Assembly: GCA_007125455.1 (NCBI GenBank) | Contig: SLDE01000137.1 | Location: 1 to 9,396 of the forward strand | Length of the DNA: 9,396 nt | Direction of reading: 5' to 3' | Origin: Ectothiorhodospiraceae bacterium | Lineage (GTDB): Bacteria > Pseudomonadota > Gammaproteobacteria > Thiohalomonadales > Thiohalomonadaceae | Shown here: positions 5,790 through 9,396 of the stretch, one piece after another | Layout: the number at the start of each line of letters is the position of its first letter | Numbering within the stretch: the stretch's first letter is position 1 | Notes under the pieces: generated by a model | What the model saw: only the letters and a program-made list of their open reading frames with translations | The model's database searches: none | Told to the model about the DNA's origin: nothing | Program-made: the position numbers and the translations under genes

Positions 5790-6467
5790 CTAGTTGCGCT
5801 GTGCCAGCCAGATGGTATGGCGGGCCCCCTTGCCACCGTGGTGGGCCCGCACCCGGTGTTCGTCCACCTGAAAGCCGACCTGTCGCAGTCGCTCGCTGAA
5901 GCCGTGGTCAGGTCCGGCAGACCAGACCGCCAGCACCCCGTTGGCGCGCAGCGCTTCGTAGGCGGCCAGCAGGCCCTTGGCGGTATAGAGCTGGTCATTC
6001 TCGCGGTGGGTCAAGCCCTCGGGGCCGTTGTCCACGTCGAGCAGGATCGCATCATAGCGGCCACGCCCCTTGCGGATCAGCGTCGCCACATCGCCGAGTA
6101 CAACCGTACTGCGCGAGTCGTCCAGCGGATGCCCGGCAAAGGCCCCCAGGTGATCACGATTCCACTGCAGCACCGCTGGCACCAGCTCGGCAACCTCCAC
6201 CTCGGCCAGTGGTCCCAGTTGTTGCAATGCCGCCGCCAGGGTAAAACCCATGCCCAGCCCGCCGACCAGCACCCGAGGCTGAGCCGCCGCCGCGAGATGG
6301 CGACAGCCCAGCTCGGCCAGGGCATCCTCCGAGCCGTGCATGCGGGTATTCATCAGCTCACCGCCGCCGACGATCATGATCGAATACTCCCCCCCACGTT
6401 GATAGAGGCGCAGTTCACCACCCGCTTTGGGGATTTCGCTACTGTCGATCAGGTTCCAGGGGGTCAT
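5790..6467 (-). CDS. Spermidine-synthase-like methyltransferase-fold protein
   Basis: A 225-residue Rossmann-fold protein of the spermidine synthase-like group. The nucleotide-binding loop GGLGMG is at 69-74, the acidic residue after the second strand is Glu94 (AELVP), GD at 125-126 follows, and DVDNGP is at 144-149. The last motif replaces the acidic DxxDP-type active site of true aminopropyltransferases, so polyamine synthesis is doubtful. An S-adenosylmethionine-dependent methyltransferase of unknown substrate is more likely. I start at the ATG at 6467; the frame extends to a TTG at 6530, but those 21 residues are Pro/Arg-rich and the family begins near WNLIDSSEIP. The ribosome site is weak. 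It may be co-transcribed with the HD-GYP gene downstream and diverges from dbpA. A run of eight G (6491-6498) lies just upstream. Confidence 0.85.
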   Translation of the reverse strand: MTPWNLIDSSEIPKAGGELRLYQRGGEYSIMIVGGGELMNTRMHGSEDALAELGCRHLAAAAQPRVLVGGLGMGFTLAAALQQLGPLAEVEVAELVPAVLQWNRDHLGAFAGHPLDDSRSTVVLGDVATLIRKGRGRYDAILLDVDNGPEGLTHRENDQLYTAKGLLAAYEALRANGVLAVWSAGPDHGFSERLRQVGFQVDEHRVRAHHGGKGARHTIWLAQRN

Positions 6468-6605
6468 TGGCGGGGGTCTCTTGGCGGGCTGGGGGGGGCA
6501 TTCTAGCCGAATTCGCACAGATACAGACAACCTGCCCGACGATTACTGTTATTATAAGCGGCTTGCCGAAGCCACGGCCCCCACCCCAGCACGAAGAGCC
6601 ACCCC

Positions 6606-7985
6606 ATGCCCAGCAACTTCTCCACCCTGCCGCTCGCCCCGGCGATCCTGGCCAACCTCGAATCACTCGGTTATCTGCAGATGACAGCGATCCAGGCCGA
6701 GGGCCTGCCCCATCTGCTGGCCGGACGGGATCTCATCGCCAAGGCCAAGACCGGCAGCGGCAAGACCGTAGCCTTTGGACTGGGACTGGTCGAGGGGATC
6801 AATCAGCGACATTTTGCCGTACAGGGGCTGGTACTCTGCCCCACACGGGAGCTGGCCGATCAGGTGGCCAAGGAGCTGCGCCGTCTGGCACGCGCCAACG
6901 CCAACACCAAGATCGTCACCCTCTGCGGTGGTGCCCCCTTTGGGCCACAGGTCGGCTCCCTGGAGCACGGCGCACACATCGTGGTCGGCACACCGGGGCG
7001 TATCCTCAAACACCTGCAAAAGGGCACGTTAAGCCTGGGGCATGTCAAAGCGGCGGTGCTCGACGAGGCCGACCGGATGCTCGACATGGGCTTTTACGAC
7101 GACATCGCCGCGATCCTCTCCGCCACCCCGCCACAGCGCCAAACCCTGCTGTTTTCTGCCACCTATCCCGACACCATTCGTCAACTGAGCAGCGCCTTTC
7201 AGCGCGATCCGGTGGAGGTCTCGGTGGAGGCACAGCACAGCGAACGGCAGATCAGCCAACACTTCTATGAAGTGGAAAAGGGACAACGCACCAAGACCCT
7301 GGCCGCGCTGCTGGGCAAGCACAAGCCAGTCTCCACGGTGGTCTTCTGCCACACCAAACAACAATGCCAGGAGGTCACCGACGAGCTACAACAGCGCGGG
7401 ATTCAGGCCCTCGCCCTGCACGGCGATCTGGAGCAAAAGGAACGCGATCGGGTGCTGGTACGCTTCGCTAATCGCAGCGTACCGGTGTTGGTGGCCACCG
7501 ATGTCGCCTCCCGAGGCCTCGATATCAAGGAACTGGAGGCCGTGATCAACTTCGAGTTGCCACGCGACCCCGAGATCTACATCCACCGTATCGGGCGCAC
7601 CGGACGGGCCGGTCACAAGGGGCAGGCCTTCAGCCTGTTTATCGCCTCCGAGGCCTACCGCGTCAACGCCATCGAGGAATACCTGGGCAGCACCATCACC
7701 CTGGAGGAGCTGCGCGACCTCAACCTGCCCGAGGGCTTTCGCCTCACCCCGCCGATGGTCACCCTCTGCATCGACGGCGGGCGCAAGGAAAAGGTACGCC
7801 CCGGCGACATCCTCGGCGCACTCACCGCCGCCGAGGCCATCACCAAGGAGCAAGTGGGCAAGATCGATATCTTCGACCACCTCGCCTATGTGGCCATCGA
7901 TCGCAATGTGCGCAAAAAGGCACTACAGGTGCTGTCCGAGGGGAAGATCAAGGGCCGCCGCTTTCGGGTGCGGGCGATACACTAA
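6606..7985 (+). CDS. dbpA: ATP-dependent 23S rRNA helicase DbpA
   Basis: A 459-residue DEAD-box RNA helicase, close to the usual DbpA length. DbpA is activated by hairpin 92 of 23S rRNA and helps late assembly of the large ribosomal subunit. Helicase motifs are in order: Q-motif near 22-30, AKTGSGKT (47-54), PTREL (79-83), TPGR (129-132), DEAD (153-156), SAT (184-186), ATDVASRGLD (297-306), and HRIGRTGRAG (327-336). The C-terminal RRM-like DbpA domain (about 383-457) shows LCIDGGRKEKVRPGDILGAL and ends FRVRAIH. This distinguishes DbpA from RhlE or SrmB. The ATG follows GAAGAG at seven bases. The leader contains a GGCTT-GCCG-AAGCC hairpin (6560-6573) and a TATTAT/TATAAG stretch (6550-6558) that may be the -10 region. 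It converges on the cnoX-like gene with a 34-base gap lacking a clear terminator. Confidence 0.97.
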   Translation: MPSNFSTLPLAPAILANLESLGYLQMTAIQAEGLPHLLAGRDLIAKAKTGSGKTVAFGLGLVEGINQRHFAVQGLVLCPTRELADQVAKELRRLARANANTKIVTLCGGAPFGPQVGSLEHGAHIVVGTPGRILKHLQKGTLSLGHVKAAVLDEADRMLDMGFYDDIAAILSATPPQRQTLLFSATYPDTIRQLSSAFQRDPVEVSVEAQHSERQISQHFYEVEKGQRTKTLAALLGKHKPVSTVVFCHTKQQCQEVTDELQQRGIQALALHGDLEQKERDRVLVRFANRSVPVLVATDVASRGLDIKELEAVINFELPRDPEIYIHRIGRTGRAGHKGQAFSLFIASEAYRVNAIEEYLGSTITLEELRDLNLPEGFRLTPPMVTLCIDGGRKEKVRPGDILGALTAAEAITKEQVGKIDIFDHLAYVAIDRNVRKKALQVLSEGKIKGRRFRVRAIH

Positions 7986-8019
7986 ACGCCAGCGGAGCCC
8001 ACGGGATCGCCCTCAGCCT

Positions 8020-8892
8020 TTAACTGGCCAACAGCGAACCGAGTTGACGCTGGTAGTCGCCCGCCAATTCTGGGTTGTTGGGTTTAAGGGTATTAATCAC
8101 GCCAACCAGCAGTTCACGTGCGGCCCCTTCCTTAAAGCCGGGCTCTTTGGCGATGATCGTCAACAACTGATCCATCGCCTTCTGCGAATCATGCTGGGCC
8201 AGCAAACAGACAGCCAAGTCAAAACGCGCCTGATGATCGCCCTCATCCTCCTCAACCCGCCGCTGCAATACCGCCAGGCCCTCTGTCTTGGCGGCGAAAG
8301 CGGCCACGGTCATCTGCCCCTTTAGCGACATCCCCACCTCACCCTGTTGTACCGCCTCGGGCAAGCGGCTGAAGAGTGACTGGGCACTATCCAGATCACC
8401 TATATCGATAAAGACCTGCACCATATCCAGCGCAATACGCAGGTTGCCCGGATCCTGTTTGATCGCCTCGGTGAGCAACAGGATCGCCCCCTGGGTATCA
8501 CCGCCAAGGTGCTTCTCGCGCGCCTGCTCACGCATCCGATCCGAAGGGTGATACACCCCCAGTTCATCCAGCAGTTTACGCGCCTCATCCTCCTGCAACT
8601 GCCCAAGCTCAACACGGCTGGTCTTGCCATCCTGGAACACCAGCGTGGTAGGCACCTGGTCGATATGATACTGCTGGCGCAGTGCCGCCTGCTCCGCCAC
8701 ATCGACCTTCGCAAGGATGAATTGACCGGCAAACTCCTTGGCCAATTTGCTAAAGATCGCCTCCAATGCCGCACATGGCCCGGAAGAGATATTAAGAAAA
8801 ACAGCCAGCACCGGGACTTTGTGTGAATTTTCCAGCACCAGGGTGGCGAAGTTCTTTTCACTCACTTCAAAGATCAGCACATCATGCGTCAT
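8020..8892 (-). CDS. cnoX: CnoX/YbbN-type chaperedoxin (thioredoxin-TPR protein)
   Basis: A 290-residue protein with an N-terminal thioredoxin fold (about 5-110) and a C-terminal TPR-like helical region (about 115-288). This is the layout of CnoX (YbbN), a holdase that protects proteins from hypochlorite or oxidative damage and works with GroEL and DnaK. The usual WCGPC active site is SSGPC (36-40): the first cysteine is Ser37 and only Cys40 remains. The cis-proline is at Pro81 (VPTT). Dithiol reductase activity is therefore unlikely, but mixed disulfide formation is possible; E. coli CnoX also lacks the first cysteine. I chose the ATG at 8892, with GGAG six bases upstream; a TTG at 8904 lacks a ribosome site. 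A second function outside proteostasis cannot be excluded. Confidence 0.92.
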   Translation of the reverse strand: MTHDVLIFEVSEKNFATLVLENSHKVPVLAVFLNISSGPCAALEAIFSKLAKEFAGQFILAKVDVAEQAALRQQYHIDQVPTTLVFQDGKTSRVELGQLQEDEARKLLDELGVYHPSDRMREQAREKHLGGDTQGAILLLTEAIKQDPGNLRIALDMVQVFIDIGDLDSAQSLFSRLPEAVQQGEVGMSLKGQMTVAAFAAKTEGLAVLQRRVEEDEGDHQARFDLAVCLLAQHDSQKAMDQLLTIIAKEPGFKEGAARELLVGVINTLKPNNPELAGDYQRQLGSLLAS

Positions 8893-8900
8893 CGTGTACT

Positions 8901-8932
8901 CCAACGTTGGGTTTGCGCACCATTATACGCAA
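8901..8932 (-). promoter_or_regulatory. cnoX -10 box with flanking dyads
   Basis: A perfect TATAAT on the minus strand (8927-8922) lies 30 bases upstream of the ATG at 8892. It sits inside TTGCG-N10-CGCAA (8913-8932), an operator-like dyad. The self-complementary CCAACGTTGG (8901-8910) covers the start of the ribosome site. No good -35 box is seen, so activator dependence is possible. Confidence 0.4.
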
Positions 8933-9040
8933 CATAATGAAGGAAGGTCGGCGGTGCGGAAAACCCATACACCATACGCCCTGGATGTCGTGGCGTAAGC
9001 GCTCGGCCATTTCTAGAACCACGATGGCGCGGGTAACAGG

Positions 9041-9067
9041 GCCGGAGTGTCGGACTCCAGGCCGACA
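9041..9067. repeat. Two mutually exclusive hairpins
   Basis: Hairpin A pairs GCCGGAGT (9041-9048) with ACTCC-A-GGC (9054-9062). Hairpin B pairs TGTCGG (9048-9053) with CCGACA (9062-9067). They share bases and cannot form together. No T-run follows, so a classical attenuator is not supported. Confidence 0.35.
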
Positions 9068-9171
9068 GCACGCCTTGGCAGGCAGTTAGGGGGGGCGAGT
9101 GGTGCCGCCAGACCCGACACAATGTTTGCTACCGAACAGAGCGATTGGCTTGATGGTGCAACAATCCCTCC

Positions 9172-9232
9172 GTAAACACCGCTATGGCTCGCCAATACCA
9201 AGGCATTATCGAGTCGCAAGCCGGTGATTTAC
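9172..9232. repeat. Long imperfect inverted repeat, possible structured RNA
   Basis: GTAAACACC (9172-9180) pairs with GGTGATTTAC (9223-9232) with one bulged A. GCT (9181-9183) pairs with AGC (9219-9221), and CTCG (9188-9191) pairs with CGAG (9210-9213), around an 18-base loop. That gives 16 pairs by eye, with one internal loop. It lies about 75 bases upstream of the right-edge ORF. Confidence 0.3.
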
Positions 9233-9308
9233 AAACAAAGGCTGCCAGCAGTTATTGGGGATAGGCAAGCGATACCCATGCACTATATGTGCTTGTCGGT
9301 GAGCGCGT

Positions 9309-9396
9309 ATGCAATTCACGAATCCTGGCAGAGTGAAATCTCATCGAGACCCTCCTATGTCTAAAGATGTTGATAGCAAGGCGTTGCTCAAACTCA
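9309..9396 (+). CDS. Start of an unidentified gene, cut by the right edge
   Basis: An open frame runs from the ATG at 9309 to the end of the window (29 residues visible) with no stop. GGTGAG (9298-9303) five bases before this ATG is a fair ribosome site. A second in-frame ATG at 9357 would begin MSKDVDSKALLKL, which looks more like a natural N-terminus but has only a weak GAGA upstream. Thirteen to 29 residues are too few for a family call. It would be divergent from cnoX. Confidence 0.35.
   Translation, partial: MQFTNPGRVKSHRDPPMSKDVDSKALLKL

Larger units (their letters stand above)
8933..9308. other. Intergenic stretch rich in inverted repeats
   Basis: About 375 bases between the cnoX promoter and a possible right-edge gene carry no credible ORF. 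Instead there are several dyads: alternative hairpins at 9041-9067, a GTGTCGG/CCGACAC pair (9047-9053 with 9114-9120), a long imperfect stem at 9172-9232, and GCAC-TATAT-GTGC (9281-9293). Runs such as seven G at 9089-9095 interrupt coding-like composition. I see no terminal inverted repeats or target duplications of an insertion sequence. Confidence 0.5.

Noticed and set aside
6491..6498. Run of eight G as a possible phase-variation tract
   Set aside because: It lies outside both coding regions and not clearly between promoter boxes. With this GC content a single such run is weak evidence.
5817..6506. Plus-strand open frame of 229 codons
   Set aside because: Antisense to the spermidine-synthase-like gene, which has clear motifs; the plus-strand translation has none.
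9085..9091. Integron attC-like core (GTTAGG)
   Set aside because: The last base does not fit GTTRRRY and no matching RYYYAAC partner occurs at attC distance.
8954..9308. Group II intron or retron start (GTGCG at 8954 followed by a structured region)
   Set aside because: No domain V/VI hairpin, branch-site context, flanking a1/a2 repeats or reverse-transcriptase motif is visible, and the 13-29 residues of the ORF do not match known starts.
1..9396. CRISPR arrays, tRNA genes and insertion-sequence ends
   Set aside because: No regularly spaced direct repeats, no tRNA cloverleaf signatures and no paired terminal repeats with target duplications were seen on either strand.

Overview
The window looks like ordinary chromosome from a GC-rich gammaproteobacterium. 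A high-potential iron-sulfur protein (HiPIP) gene and the general gene set suggest, as inference only, a Chromatiales-like or sulfur-oxidising relative. Ten protein genes are supported, eight complete with confident family calls. One is cut by the left edge, and a doubtful one is cut by the right edge. I see no tRNA, rRNA, CRISPR array, or recognisable insertion sequence or phage gene.

Left part (1-2640). A minus-strand PAS-GGDEF-EAL cyclic-di-GMP gene enters from the left edge. Its GGDEF domain has lost a metal-binding aspartate and reads GGDDF, but it keeps an RxxD I-site; the visible EAL residues look intact, so it is more likely a phosphodiesterase than a cyclase. Behind it lie about 480 bases without a credible gene but with several dyads and repeat-like remnants. 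Next come a HiPIP gene encoding a probable Tat-exported lipoprotein (minus strand) and a small two-helix DUF2892 membrane protein (plus strand).

Middle part (2645-6467). A minus-strand pair with overlapping ends encodes an RRM RNA-binding protein and a VF530/DUF2132 protein. A SpoU/TrmH-family RNA methyltransferase diverges from this pair. It converges on a PAS-PAS-GAF-HD-GYP protein with interlocked stop codons. Upstream of the HD-GYP gene, on the same strand, is a spermidine-synthase-fold methyltransferase-like protein.

Right part (6468-9396). The rRNA helicase gene dbpA (plus strand) converges on a cnoX/ybbN-type thioredoxin-TPR gene (minus strand). The last 500 bases hold the cnoX promoter region and a stretch rich in inverted repeats. 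The possible start of an unidentified plus-strand gene runs off the edge.

Two themes recur. One is cyclic-di-GMP turnover, with an EAL and an HD-GYP protein that both point to degradation. The other is RNA metabolism: the RRM protein, the SpoU methyltransferase and DbpA. I did not find a convincing new multi-gene system. The best leads are the degenerate GGDEF domain, the lipoprotein HiPIP, and the structured non-coding stretch before the right-edge ORF.
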